A DNA stretch of 64,000 nt, taken from the NCBI RefSeq assembly GCF_001927245.1, contig NZ_MJUX01000005.1:1-64000 (forward strand). Reading direction: 5' to 3'. Shown in pieces: positions 29,423-38,900 of this stretch (positions are counted from its first letter, which is position 1; the number at the start of each line of letters is the position of its first letter). A model generated the notes under the pieces. It did no database searches. It was given only the letters and a program-made list of their open reading frames with translations, and was not told the DNA's origin. Source of the stretch: Acuticoccus yangtzensis (GTDB lineage Bacteria; Pseudomonadota; Alphaproteobacteria; Rhizobiales; Amorphaceae). The position numbers and the translations under genes were made by a program.

Positions 29423-29451
29423 ATTTGGGGGGCCTTGGTGTCCGCTTCAAG
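29423..29451 (-). promoter_or_regulatory. Candidate heat-shock (RpoH) promoter of hsp20
   Basis: On the minus strand CTTGAA (29451-29446) and CCCCAAAT (29430-29423) are separated by 15 bases, very near the sigma-32 pattern CTTGAAA / CCCCATNT. It would start transcription near 29415. It lies just before the GTG chosen for the divergent hydrolase gene, which argues against a further upstream start of that gene. Confidence 0.6.
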
Positions 29452-29466
29452 TGTTTTTTGTGCGGA

Positions 29467-32400
29467 GTGAGCGTGGCAGCTTCGACTTGGGGATCGGTCG
29501 ATCTCGGCGGCACGATCGGAACCTTGCACGCCGGGGCGAAGCTGCGCGTGGCGCACTGGCCGGGCACGACGAAGGGGGCCGCGTCGGGGGACGGTCCCGG
29601 CACCGTTCTCCTCGTCCAGGGCCGCGGCGAATTCATCGAAGTCTACGGTGAGACGATCGCCGATTTCTGCCGGCGGGGCTTTGCCGTCGTCACCTATGAC
29701 CATCGCGACCAGGGGGGATCGCAGCGGCGATTGCGGCGCGGCGGTCATGTGGCCGGCTACAAGCATTATGCGGACGATCTCGTCGGCGTCGTGCGGCATG
29801 CGGCGCACCTCGGGTTGCCGCGCCCCTTCTACGTCGTCGCCCATTCGATGGGGGCGCTGACGGCGCTCGTCGCAGCGCCCCGGCTGACGGGCGAAGTGGC
29901 GCGCATGGTGCTGATCGCCCCGCCGCTTCACCTCGTACAGCTTCCGGCATCGGCGGGCATGATCCTGGCGGCGACGACGATCGCCGGGCTGACCGGGTTC
30001 GACAAGAAGCGCGTCGGCCCGGCAGACACGCGCGCGCGTCCCTTCGCAGAGAACCGCATCACCAGCGATCCCGCGCGTTATGAGACACTGGCGCGGCTGA
30101 CAGACGGGAACCCGGACCTCACCGTCGGCGCGCCCACCCTCGGCTGGGTCCGCGCCACGATCACCGCCGGGCGGCGGGTGCTGAAAGGCACGGGACTGCC
30201 GCTTCCGGTACCGGCACTCTTTATCGCGGCCGGGCGCGACGAGATCGTGTCGACGCCTGTGATCGACCGTTTTGCGCGGTCTGCGCCGGGGAGCGGGGGC
30301 GTCCTCATTCCCGGAGCGCGCCACCATCTCCTTCTCGAGCGGGACGAGTTGCGCGATCTCGCCTTCGCGGCGATCGACGCGTTCATCACCCACGCCGACC
30401 TCGGCGAGAGTGCGCGCAGCGTGCCGCCGCGGATCGGTCGCGCCCCTCGCTTCGAGGCCGCACCGTCCAGCGGCACGGGCCGCTTACCTGTGCGACCGTT
30501 GCCCCGCGTTGTCCCCGCGGCCGCCCCGCCGGCAGCGGCTCACACGGCGGTGCCCCAGTCGGAGGCGGTCGAACCGAAGGCGGCCCCGCCGGCAGCTCCC
30601 CAATCGGAAGCGCCCCACCCGGCGGCAGCTCACACGGGCGCCGCCCACACAGGGGACGCGGAAGCAGGCCGCGGCGCCGGGGCCACGCGACTGCGCAAGC
30701 GGCTGGCCGGCCGAAGCGCGAGGATTTCCGGCGAGACCGAATCCGCGAGCGAGGCTCCCGCCGCCGCCTCGGGCCACCCGCCCGCCCCCACTGCCGGGAC
30801 ACCCGCGGCGCCACGCGCCCCCGCGGAGAGCCCGGTTCAGCCGCACGGAGCCGCGCCAGAATCGGAAGCCCCCGCCCGCGCCGGGCAGGACGCGCACCCG
30901 CAAAGCGAGCCCGACCGGGCGATCGACGACGTCGTCAAGGCAACGCTTCAAATCATCGCCGATCCCGCGTCCCAAGCGACGGAAGGTGAGCAGCCCGGCA
31001 CCCCCGAGCGCGATCGACCATCGCCGCCGAAGCAACAGGCCGAAGCCGCAGCCGATACCGAAAAGGCCGGCCGGCCACGTACCCCGGCACGGGCGACCCC
31101 TCAGGTAGGCTCGCCTCTGCCTCTCGACCCGGCGACACGCAAACGGCGGGAGGCAGCGCGTGCCGCACGCCGGGCCAAAGCGTCCGGCCGCCCGACGCCA
31201 CCGGCCAACGGCTCAACCGCCGATGCGCGCGAGCCCGTCGATCCTCCCGCGTCGCCTATCGACCGCAACGCAAAGCCTGAGGCACCCAAGGCCGAGCGGT
31301 CCGCAAAGGCAGAGGGCGCCGCCAGTGCAGAGGGCGCCGCCAAGGCAGAAAGTACCGCCGCGACGAAGGGGGCCGTCAAGACAGAAGACGCCGCCGCGAC
31401 GAGGAGTGCCGCGCGCTTGGCGAACGCGGCACTCGAGACGCCGCACGTCACGGGCGTCTCGCCGTCACCCGGCCGGTATGCCGCCGCGCCCGTCTCCCCG
31501 TCTACCGGACCCACGACCGGAGGATCGGCGACTGCTTCGGATTTCGCGCCGCACAAGACTGCGCCAGTTGCGCCCGGCCAACCGGCCATCGCAAAGCAGA
31601 CGCCAGCGCACCCCGACGCCGCCGCCACTTCGGGCACCCCGGCTGAGGAGAATACCGCCCCACCGGCAGCAGCGTTGCCCGCGGCCAGACCGCTCGAGCC
31701 AAAGCCAACGCCACCGGCCGACGTCGCGTCTGCACCAGACGGAACGTCCACAGCCAAGGCGGCACCGTTGGCGGCCGCTGCACCCAAGGCCGACCCGGCA
31801 CCCCAAGCAGATGTGGCGCCCGAGGACGACGCGGCGACCAAGGCTGGCTCAGAGTCAAAGGTTGGCGCAGAGTCCAAGCTCGGCCCAGCGACCGAGGCCG
31901 GCGCGGGCTCTAACGCAGACTCGGAGCCCGAGGCAGACGCGGCGACGAAAGTGAACCCTGCTCCGGCCGGCCGCAGGTCGCCCGGCCTCGCCGCTGGCGC
32001 GATGGAACGGGGGGCGGACGCAGCACAAGGTGCCATCGACATCGCACAGGCGTCCGCTTCGGCGCAGACCGCGCGCGAGATTGCGTCCACGCCGGCGCCA
32101 CGATCAGCGCCGAGAGCGCCGGAGCCGCCGCACGACCGGCAAAGCGCCCAACAGCCTCGCGGCAACCATTCGGAGCCGGCGGCGGGCGACGCTGAGACGG
32201 CATCGTGTCCCAAGCAACAAACCGGCCCCGCTGCGGCCGATGTGTCGGACGCGGCCGGAATGCGGCATGAAGCGCAGCATGCCCCGTCGTCGATCCCCGC
32301 GGCGAACAGCTCGACGGAGCGAAAGGCGGCCTCCGCGGCGCCCCGGGAGGTCGATCCCACCGCCCACAGGGCCCCGCCTGCGCCCGAGGGCGCCGAAAAC

Positions 32401-34062
32401 GGTACGTCGAGCCATACCGAACGCACGCGCCGATCCACCGAGGCGCCGGGCGCCGTCCCGCCCACGGCCGCACCGCGTGGTGACGAAAAGCCGGCGCGGC
32501 CGCGCCGCGGCGTCTGGTCCAGACTGCGCGGCGGTCCCGGCACCCCGCGCGCCGCAGAGGTTCCTCCCGCCAAGCGTCCCATTTTCACCGCCAAGCCGAA
32601 GTCGCTCTCGGCCGGTCCCGCTGCGGCTCTTTCCACCGTGCATCAGACGCCGCAGGCCGGTGCCCCAAGCCCCAATAGGCCGATTGCCTCCACACCGTCG
32701 GAGACCAGGCCGTCCGGGACCCCGCCGGCTCATGTGGTGGGCACCAGCCCGGCCGCGGCCGCGCGCCCCTCCGTCGCCACCGCCGCGGACACTGCGACCG
32801 ATCGCCCAGCACCCCCCGCCGCTACACCGCCGCCGATCGAGCGCAGCCCCACAGCCGAACCGGCGCGACCGGCGCCGTCCGGACCCATAGCCGCGCAGCC
32901 GAGGCCGACCGCGCCCGTACCTGCACAGCCGAGGCCGACCGGGCCCGTCCCTGCACAGCCGACGCCGTCAGCGACCGCCACCGCGGCGCCAAGGGCCCCC
33001 AAGCCCGGACCCGCAGCCACGACGCCCGCGCGAGCTGATCGCGCCGGCATAGGCCCGACGTTGTCTGCGAACGCAGCCGCGACGCCGACACGAGCCGAGG
33101 ACGACCCAACACACGCGGCGCCGGTGGTACGCGAGGACGCGACGGTTCCCGCGGCGCCGGAGGCCCCCGTGCCGGGACCCTCAGCCGCAGCCGCGACGTC
33201 CAAGCAAGCTGAGCCCGCCCCTGCGGATCCGGCGCCGTCTGCGAGCGCAGCCGCGACGCCGACACGAGCCGAGGACGAGCCAACATACGCGGCGCCGGTG
33301 GTACGCGAGGGCGCGACAGCCCCCGCGGCGGAGGCCTCCGAGCCGGAACACGCAGCCGGACCCACAACGCCCGGGCAAGCTGAGGCCGAACCTGCCGAGC
33401 CGACGTTGTCCGCGACCGCAGGCGCGGCGTCGACGCGAGCCGAGGGCGAGCCGACGCGCGCGGAGGCGGGGGCACTCGAGGGCGAGCCCGCACCCGCGGC
33501 GCAGGGGGCGGCCGAGCGCGAGCGCGCAGCGGGGCCCGCACCAGCGATGGCGGCGCCGTCCGACGTCGCAGCGGTGCGGCCGGTCGACGAAGCCGTGCGC
33601 GCTGCGGCAGAGCCCGCCGCGCCGGAACTCGGCTCCGTCGAGGGCCGGATCGACGGCGGGACCACCTCCCCCACACCCTTCCCGCACAGCCCCGCGGAGG
33701 TGACGGCAGCAGCGGGCCAGGCGCCGACAGGGGCCGCGAGCCTCGGTACCGCACCCGGCGAATCGCTCCCCATCGAAGGCGGCGCCTTCGCAACGGACCA
33801 CCTTCCGATCGAGCTCGGCCAAATGGATGCCGACAACGGCCTCTTCACCACGGACTGGCTGAACTTCGGCGGGGGCACGGAGGAGGCCTCGGGCGCCACC
33901 ACCACCATGTGGGTGCCGATCCCCGAGCAGCACCCCAAGCTGCCGCAGGAGCCCTACCGGGCCGATGAGGGCGAGCCGGAGCCGGAGGCACCCGCCGCCG
34001 AGCCAGAACGCCGCAAGCGCATGCCGATCGGACCGGGGCGCCTGCTGAGGCGCCGTCCATGA
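29467..34062 (+). CDS. Alpha/beta hydrolase with a ~1,200-residue disordered Ala/Pro/Glu-rich tail
   Basis: A 1,531-residue protein. Residues 1-315 form an alpha/beta hydrolase like lysophospholipase L2/monoacylglycerol lipase: GRGEFIEVYGETIADF, TYDHRDQGGS, the nucleophile elbow VAHSMGAL (Ser127), the acid in AAGRDEIV and the His in ARHHLLLERD. From about 316 on, the chain is Ala, Pro, Glu, Thr and Ser rich with almost no hydrophobic blocks. It holds degenerate repeats (for example QPRPTxPVPA units, KAEGAA/TKAG-like runs and three 57-58-residue units near residues 1200-1350). The end is different again: ATDHLPIELGQMD, FTTDWLNFGG and TTMWVPIPEQ, then a basic RRKRMPIGPGRLLRRRP tail. There is no signal peptide. 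Start choice: GTG 29467, with GTG 29392 possible. Function unknown. Confidence 0.75.
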   Translation: MSVAASTWGSVDLGGTIGTLHAGAKLRVAHWPGTTKGAASGDGPGTVLLVQGRGEFIEVYGETIADFCRRGFAVVTYDHRDQGGSQRRLRRGGHVAGYKHYADDLVGVVRHAAHLGLPRPFYVVAHSMGALTALVAAPRLTGEVARMVLIAPPLHLVQLPASAGMILAATTIAGLTGFDKKRVGPADTRARPFAENRITSDPARYETLARLTDGNPDLTVGAPTLGWVRATITAGRRVLKGTGLPLPVPALFIAAGRDEIVSTPVIDRFARSAPGSGGVLIPGARHHLLLERDELRDLAFAAIDAFITHADLGESARSVPPRIGRAPRFEAAPSSGTGRLPVRPLPRVVPAAAPPAAAHTAVPQSEAVEPKAAPPAAPQSEAPHPAAAHTGAAHTGDAEAGRGAGATRLRKRLAGRSARISGETESASEAPAAASGHPPAPTAGTPAAPRAPAESPVQPHGAAPESEAPARAGQDAHPQSEPDRAIDDVVKATLQIIADPASQATEGEQPGTPERDRPSPPKQQAEAAADTEKAGRPRTPARATPQVGSPLPLDPATRKRREAARAARRAKASGRPTPPANGSTADAREPVDPPASPIDRNAKPEAPKAERSAKAEGAASAEGAAKAESTAATKGAVKTEDAAATRSAARLANAALETPHVTGVSPSPGRYAAAPVSPSTGPTTGGSATASDFAPHKTAPVAPGQPAIAKQTPAHPDAAATSGTPAEENTAPPAAALPAARPLEPKPTPPADVASAPDGTSTAKAAPLAAAAPKADPAPQADVAPEDDAATKAGSESKVGAESKLGPATEAGAGSNADSEPEADAATKVNPAPAGRRSPGLAAGAMERGADAAQGAIDIAQASASAQTAREIASTPAPRSAPRAPEPPHDRQSAQQPRGNHSEPAAGDAETASCPKQQTGPAAADVSDAAGMRHEAQHAPSSIPAANSSTERKAASAAPREVDPTAHRAPPAPEGAENGTSSHTERTRRSTEAPGAVPPTAAPRGDEKPARPRRGVWSRLRGGPGTPRAAEVPPAKRPIFTAKPKSLSAGPAAALSTVHQTPQAGAPSPNRPIASTPSETRPSGTPPAHVVGTSPAAAARPSVATAADTATDRPAPPAATPPPIERSPTAEPARPAPSGPIAAQPRPTAPVPAQPRPTGPVPAQPTPSATATAAPRAPKPGPAATTPARADRAGIGPTLSANAAATPTRAEDDPTHAAPVVREDATVPAAPEAPVPGPSAAAATSKQAEPAPADPAPSASAAATPTRAEDEPTYAAPVVREGATAPAAEASEPEHAAGPTTPGQAEAEPAEPTLSATAGAASTRAEGEPTRAEAGALEGEPAPAAQGAAERERAAGPAPAMAAPSDVAAVRPVDEAVRAAAEPAAPELGSVEGRIDGGTTSPTPFPHSPAEVTAAAGQAPTGAASLGTAPGESLPIEGGAFATDHLPIELGQMDADNGLFTTDWLNFGGGTEEASGATTTMWVPIPEQHPKLPQEPYRADEGEPEPEAPAAEPERRKRMPIGPGRLLRRRP
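33067..33520 (+). repeat. Tandem 174/171-bp repeat in the hydrolase tail
   Basis: Units start at 33067, 33241 and 33412, each opening with a GCGAxCGCA-like stretch. Over the first 77 bases units one and two differ at only four sites (shared protein text AAATPTRAEDxPTxAAPVVRE). The third unit is more diverged and partial. The period of 58/57 codons keeps the frame. This shows recent duplication inside a coding region. Confidence 0.8.
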
Positions 34063-34101
34063 GCGCCCGTCTGCGGCCCCACCCCGGACACGGGGCCTGA
34101 G

Positions 34102-34788
34102 ATGGGCGTTTGGGACGCCATCGGCTCGGCCCTCCAGTCCGTCGGCGCCGCCGGGGCCGATGTTCTGGAGCGCGTTCGCAGCGCCACCGGCACCGGCACG
34201 CAGGGCCGCGACGCGGCGTTCTCGATGGCCATCGTCGCTCTCGCCGCCAAGATGGCGAAGGCCGACGGCGTGGTCACGATGAGCGAGGCCGCCAGCTTCT
34301 GGAAGCGCTTCGACGTGCCGGATGACGCGCACCGCTCCATCCGCCGCCTGTTCGACCTCGCCCAGCGCGACGTCGCCGGCTTCGAGGCCTACGCCCGCCA
34401 GATCGTCCGCCTGTTCCCGGAGGACACGGCGGTACACGAGGACACGCTCGACATCCTCTTCACCATCGCCGCCGCCGACGGCGTGATCCACGAGAACGAA
34501 CTCGCCTTTTTGGAGAGCGTCGCCGAGATCTTCGGCATCGAGGGGGTGCGCTGGAACCGGATCAAGGCGCGGCATCTGCAGCCGGAGGCGGACCCGCTCA
34601 TCGTCCTCGGCCTTCCCGCCGGGGCCGACAAGGCCGCCATCACCAAACGCTACCGCGAACTGGTGCGCGAACATCACCCGGACCGGCTGATCGCACGCGG
34701 CGTTCCGGAGGAGTTCGTCCGCATCGCCACCGATCGGTTGGCCGCCATCAACGCCGCCTATGATGCGGCCCTTGCCCGCGCATCGTGA
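34102..34788 (+). CDS. TerB/J-domain co-chaperone-like protein (DjlA type)
   Basis: A 228-residue protein. Residues 35-150 are a TerB-like helical domain (MAIVALAAKMAKADGVVTMSE and, as its second half, DILFTIAAADGVIHENELAFL). Residues 165-225 are a J domain with the HPD motif in LVREHHPDRLIARG, which stimulates DnaK. DjlA proteins have this layout plus an N-terminal membrane anchor; here no clear membrane segment is seen. It starts 39 bases after the hydrolase and overlaps the amidase gene (GTGA), so the three may form one operon. Confidence 0.9.
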   Translation: MGVWDAIGSALQSVGAAGADVLERVRSATGTGTQGRDAAFSMAIVALAAKMAKADGVVTMSEAASFWKRFDVPDDAHRSIRRLFDLAQRDVAGFEAYARQIVRLFPEDTAVHEDTLDILFTIAAADGVIHENELAFLESVAEIFGIEGVRWNRIKARHLQPEADPLIVLGLPAGADKAAITKRYRELVREHHPDRLIARGVPEEFVRIATDRLAAINAAYDAALARAS

Positions 34789-35558
34789 CCGCCACCGTTC
34801 CCGCTCTGCCGGACGGAACACCGGTCCGCTGGCGTCCATCGCCGAACGTCAATGCGCGCGAGGGGGCATGCGCGGCCGGCGGTCCGGACATGATCGTCCT
34901 CCATTATACCGACATGACGAGCGCGGAGGCGGCGATCCTGCGCCTGTGCGACCCCGAGGCGAAGGTGTCCGCCCACTATCTCATCGCCGCGGACGGGACG
35001 GCGACGCAGATGGTGGAGGAGGACCGCCGCGCGTGGCACGCGGGCGTGAGCGCCTGGTTCGGCGCGACCGACCTCAACAGCCGTTCCATCGGCATCGAGC
35101 TCGACAGTCCGGGCCATCGCCCCGACGCGCCGATCTTCCCGGACCGGCAGATCGCGGTTTTGCTGGCGCTGCTGACCGCCGTGCGCGGCCGCTGGCGGGT
35201 ACCGCTGCGCAACGTGGTCGCCCATTCCGACATCGCCCCCCACCGCAAGATCGACCCGGGCGAGGCCTTCCCCTGGCAGCGCCTCGCCGCTGCCGGCCAC
35301 GCGATCTACGTGCCGGCCCCCGACGCGCCGGGTGCCGCCTCCCCGGTGGATCCGGCGGTTCTGATCCCGCCGCTGACGCGCTGCGGCTACACCTTCGCGG
35401 CCGGCGCCGACCCCGCCCTGGTTGTCGACGCCTTTCACCGCCGCCACGTCCCCAGCCTCACGGGCGCTCCTCCCACCGAAGCCTCGTTGCAGGTGGCGCG
35501 CGCCCTCGCCGCGGCGATCGACGCGGAGATGAAGACGAAGGCCGTTGCCGCACCTTGA
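34785..35558 (+). CDS. N-acetylmuramoyl-L-alanine amidase (AmpD type)
   Basis: A 257-residue zinc amidase of the AmpD/AmiD family that cuts the lactyl-amide bond between muramic acid and L-alanine. Zinc ligands and catalytic residues are visible: IVLHYTDM, RRAWHAG, and AHSDIAPHRKIDPG, where spacing of His, Lys and Asp matches AmpD H154/K162/D164. A C-terminal 70-residue part (PPLTRCGYTF onward) resembles the peptidoglycan-binding segment of AmiD-like proteins. No signal peptide is seen, so it is likely cytosolic and part of wall recycling, together with the ampG permease at 10.7 kb. Start GTG overlaps the preceding stop. Confidence 0.9.
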   Translation: MTATVPALPDGTPVRWRPSPNVNAREGACAAGGPDMIVLHYTDMTSAEAAILRLCDPEAKVSAHYLIAADGTATQMVEEDRRAWHAGVSAWFGATDLNSRSIGIELDSPGHRPDAPIFPDRQIAVLLALLTAVRGRWRVPLRNVVAHSDIAPHRKIDPGEAFPWQRLAAAGHAIYVPAPDAPGAASPVDPAVLIPPLTRCGYTFAAGADPALVVDAFHRRHVPSLTGAPPTEASLQVARALAAAIDAEMKTKAVAAP

Positions 35559-35619
35559 GCCGGGCTGGGGAAAAGTCCGCCGCGCGGCGCGTTCGCCTGT
35601 CGCAGCGGCCGATGGGGAC

Positions 35620-35648
35620 TTGTGTCCCCGCGGAAGCCTGCCTATAAC
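35620..35648 (+). promoter_or_regulatory. Promoter of tRNA-Glu
   Basis: TTGTGT (35620-35625) and TATAAC (35643-35648) are separated by 17 bases, and the tRNA begins 18 bases after the -10 element. The fit to a strong sigma-70 promoter is good. Confidence 0.6.
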
Positions 35649-35665
35649 GCCCCCAACAAGCCGCT

Positions 35666-35740
35666 GCGCCCTTCGTCTATCGGTTAGGACGCCAGATTTT
35701 CATTCTGGAAAGAGGGGTTCGATTCCCCTAGGGCGTGCCA
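35666..35740 (+). tRNA. tRNA-Glu (anticodon TTC)
   Basis: The 75 bases fold as a full cloverleaf. The anticodon stem CCAGA/TCTGG encloses TTTTCAT with TTC at 35699-35701. The T arm is GAGGGGTTCGATTCCCCT and the CCA end is encoded (35738-35740). The acceptor stem pairs GCGCCCT with AGGGCGT, so the first pair is a G1-U72 wobble. Confidence 0.95.
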
Positions 35741-35888
35741 CGTCAGGCTGGCTGCCCCGCAAGGCCCTCTCCCCTTTCGTTGCTTAATCTGTCGCGCTTT
35801 CTGCCGTGTCAGGCTAATTTTGTTTGCCGCGCTGCAAGACTAAACATCCGTTCGACTCGCCGGGCGCATAAGTTTTAGTGTCACATGG

Positions 35889-35914
35889 TTGCAACGGCGC
35901 TTTGCCGATTGCAA
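35889..35914. promoter_or_regulatory. Inverted repeat before the autotransporter gene
   Basis: TTGCAACGGC (35889-35898) and GCCGATTGCAA (35904-35914) form an inverted repeat with one bulged base and a GCTTT centre. A TATAAA sequence follows at 35920-35925. It could be an operator overlapping the promoter of the autotransporter gene, or an early leader hairpin. The nearby -35 element is not clear. Confidence 0.35.
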
Positions 35915-35936
35915 AAACTTATAAATCGTACCTTGG

Positions 35937-38900
35937 ATGATTCGCTCCGCGGGTCGATGCTGCATGCAGGATCAGACGGCGGATGCAATGACTTCATTCA
36001 AGACTTCTCCTCTCCTCCACCGGACCTTGATGGTCTCCACGATCTTGTCATCCGGTGTCGTTCTGATCCCCTCCGGCGCCCGCGCGCAAAGCATCGGCTG
36101 CGATGTCGAAGTCGGCGTGTGCAATTTCTACGGCGGCGGCAACCCGTCCTCCACGCCCTACCTGTTCACGTCGACCGGCTCCGCAGGCTCAGGGTCCACC
36201 AACGGATCGGCGGGAACGGGAGCCCAATTCATCTACGGCTCGAACCTCGACGTTTCGCTGCCGGGCGGCGGAAATACCGACAGTTACCTTTACGCCACCT
36301 GGGTGAACTCGATCGGCGGCAACGGTTCCGAGGGCGGCCCCTCCGCCGGTGGCGCCGGCGGTGCCATCAGCGCTTTCCCGCCCTCGTCGATGCAGTTCAA
36401 CATCCTGCAATATTACGACACGGCCTATGAGATCGAGGTCGGGCGTTTCACCTCCACCGGTGGCGACGGCAACGACAACAATACCAACGATGCCAGCGAC
36501 GGCGGCGCGGGCGGCGCGGGCGGTTCGGTCAGCTACTTCGGCTTCGGGCAGAATGTGACGCTGACCACGACGCTGACCGGGCAGGCGGCGAACGGACCCG
36601 TCGCGGGCATCCGCGCGGCCAGTTCCGGCGGCCATGGCGGGCGTGGTAATGAAAGCGTCTCCTATACGCCCAAAGGCGGCGACGGCGGCGCGGGCGGCGA
36701 GGTGTTCGTGAACACCGGGACCATCACGGTGGGGTCGAGCAGCAATCCGATCGTCGGCACCGACGTCTACGGCGTGTGGGCCTTGTCCACGGGCGGGCGC
36801 GGCCCCAACAACTACAATTCCTCCAACCAGAAGACCGAGGGCGGCGGCGGCGCCAGCACCGGCGGCGCAGGCGGCCACACCAACGTCGTGACGAGCGGCA
36901 ATGTCACCGTCCATGGCCAGGCCTCCAGCGGGCGGCTGCGCGGGATCTACTCCGGCAGCATCGGCGGCGATGGCGGCTGGTCCTACGATGTCGGCGTCGA
37001 CTCCGATTTCACCGCCGGCGGCGACGGCGGCGACGGCGGCGAGGCGGACGCCACGATCTCGAACAACGTGAACGTGATCCAGTCCGGCACCAGCGCCTCC
37101 AGCATCCAAAGCGCGGCGGTGGCGGTGATCTCGGAAGGGGGTGACGGCGGCGTCGGCCAGTCGGGCACCTCGGGCGGCACGGGCGGCGACGGCGCCAAAG
37201 TCTCCGTCACCATCAACGAGAGCGGCGACATCTCCGCACAGGGCACCGCGGTCGACGGTCTCTACGCGGTCAGCCGCGGCGGCGTCGGCGGCGACGGGCT
37301 GAAGAACGCCAACAACTCGCCCGGCGGCACCGGCGGCAATGCCGGCGAAGTCGTGATTCACAGCTCGGGCGACAACAACGCGATCACCGCGGCGGCCTCT
37401 TCGGCGGGTTCGGACTCCGGCCGCGGCATCGTCGCCCAGTCGGTGGGCAATTTCGGCGGCGGCGGCTCGGACGGCAACGCGGTCTTCGGCAATCCGGGTT
37501 CGGCCGGCACAGGCGGCAACGGCGGCACCGTCGACATCACCCTGGAAGCGACCACCACCATCAGCACCGACGGCACCAATTCAGTGGACTCCGGCCTCGC
37601 CTTCGCGCACGGCATTCTCGCCCAGTCGATCGGTGGCGGCGGCGGTGACGGCGGGGACTTCCAAGGCTTGTTCGGCGGCGAATCGGGTGCGGGCGGCAAA
37701 GGCGGCACCGGCTCCAACGTCAGCGTGTCCACCCAGCTCGGCGGGTCGATCACCACCCACGGCATCAACGCCAACGGCATCTTGGCGCAGTCCATCGGCG
37801 GCGGCGGCGGCTCGGGCGGCGTGTCCGACGCGGTCGGCGTGGCGCTCGGCGGCAGCGGCGGCGACGGCGGGGCCACCGGCACCGTGGACGTCGAAATTCA
37901 GTCGGGCATGGCGATCGAGACCTACGGCTATGGCGCGGCCGGCATTTTGGCGCAGGCCATCACAGGCTCGGGCGGCGCGGCGGGCGTCACCACGGCGATC
38001 GTCTCCCTCGGCGCCACGGGCGGCAACGCGGCCGCCAGCCCGCCGGGCAAGGTGACGGTGGACAATGCCGGCTCGGTGACGACCCACGGCGATGCGGCCA
38101 TCGGCGTCCACGCCCAGTCGATCGGCGGCGGCGGCGGCGGCGCGTCGGGCAAGCCCAGCACCGACAGCAGTTCCACCGACTACGGCGTTTTCACCCTCGG
38201 CACCACCGGCGGCGAGGGCGGCAGCGGCGGCGAGGTGGAGGTCGGTAATGTCGGCAACGTGACGACGTCCGGCCTCTATGCCCACGGCGTGCATGCCCAG
38301 TCGATCGGCGGTGGCGGCGGCAACGGCGGCGACGCCTTTTCGGTCGGCATCCTCAACGTTCCCACCGTCGCCATCGGCGGTCAGGGCTCGTCCGCGGGCA
38401 ACGGCGGCACGGTGACGATCAGCGACCCGGACCCGATCAACGTCCAGACCAGCGGCCTCGGCGCGGCGGGTGTCTTCGCCCAATCGGTCGGCGGCGGCGG
38501 CGGCTCGGGCGGTGATGCGACCGCCGACACCTTTGTCGACGACCTGCAGTTCACCTTGGGCGGCTATTCGGGCGGTGGCGGCGCCGCCGGCGACGCGTCG
38601 GTGACGCTGAAGAACGGCTCCATCACCACGGGGGCGCGCCAGGCGGCCGCGGTCAAGGTGCAGTCGATCGGCGGTGGCGGCGGCTCGGGCGGCAATGCGT
38701 CGAGCACGTCGGCCGGCTTCATATCGCTCGGCTTCGCGCTCGGCGGCAAAGGCGGCGACGGTGGCGCGGGCGCCGAAGCGTCGGCCACGATGACGAACAT
38801 GACCATCGGCACCGCCACCACCGATTCCGATCCCTATGACGCGATCGGCATGCTGATCCAGTCGATCGGCGGCGGCGGCGGCACGGGTGGCACGGCGACG

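Noticed and set aside
31101-33938. Long minus-strand open frames (511 and 402 codons) opposite the hydrolase tail
   Set aside because: They are Ala/Gly/Ser-rich mirror images of the plus-strand low-complexity codons, have no ribosome sites or known domain, and the plus frame is continuous with a real hydrolase domain.
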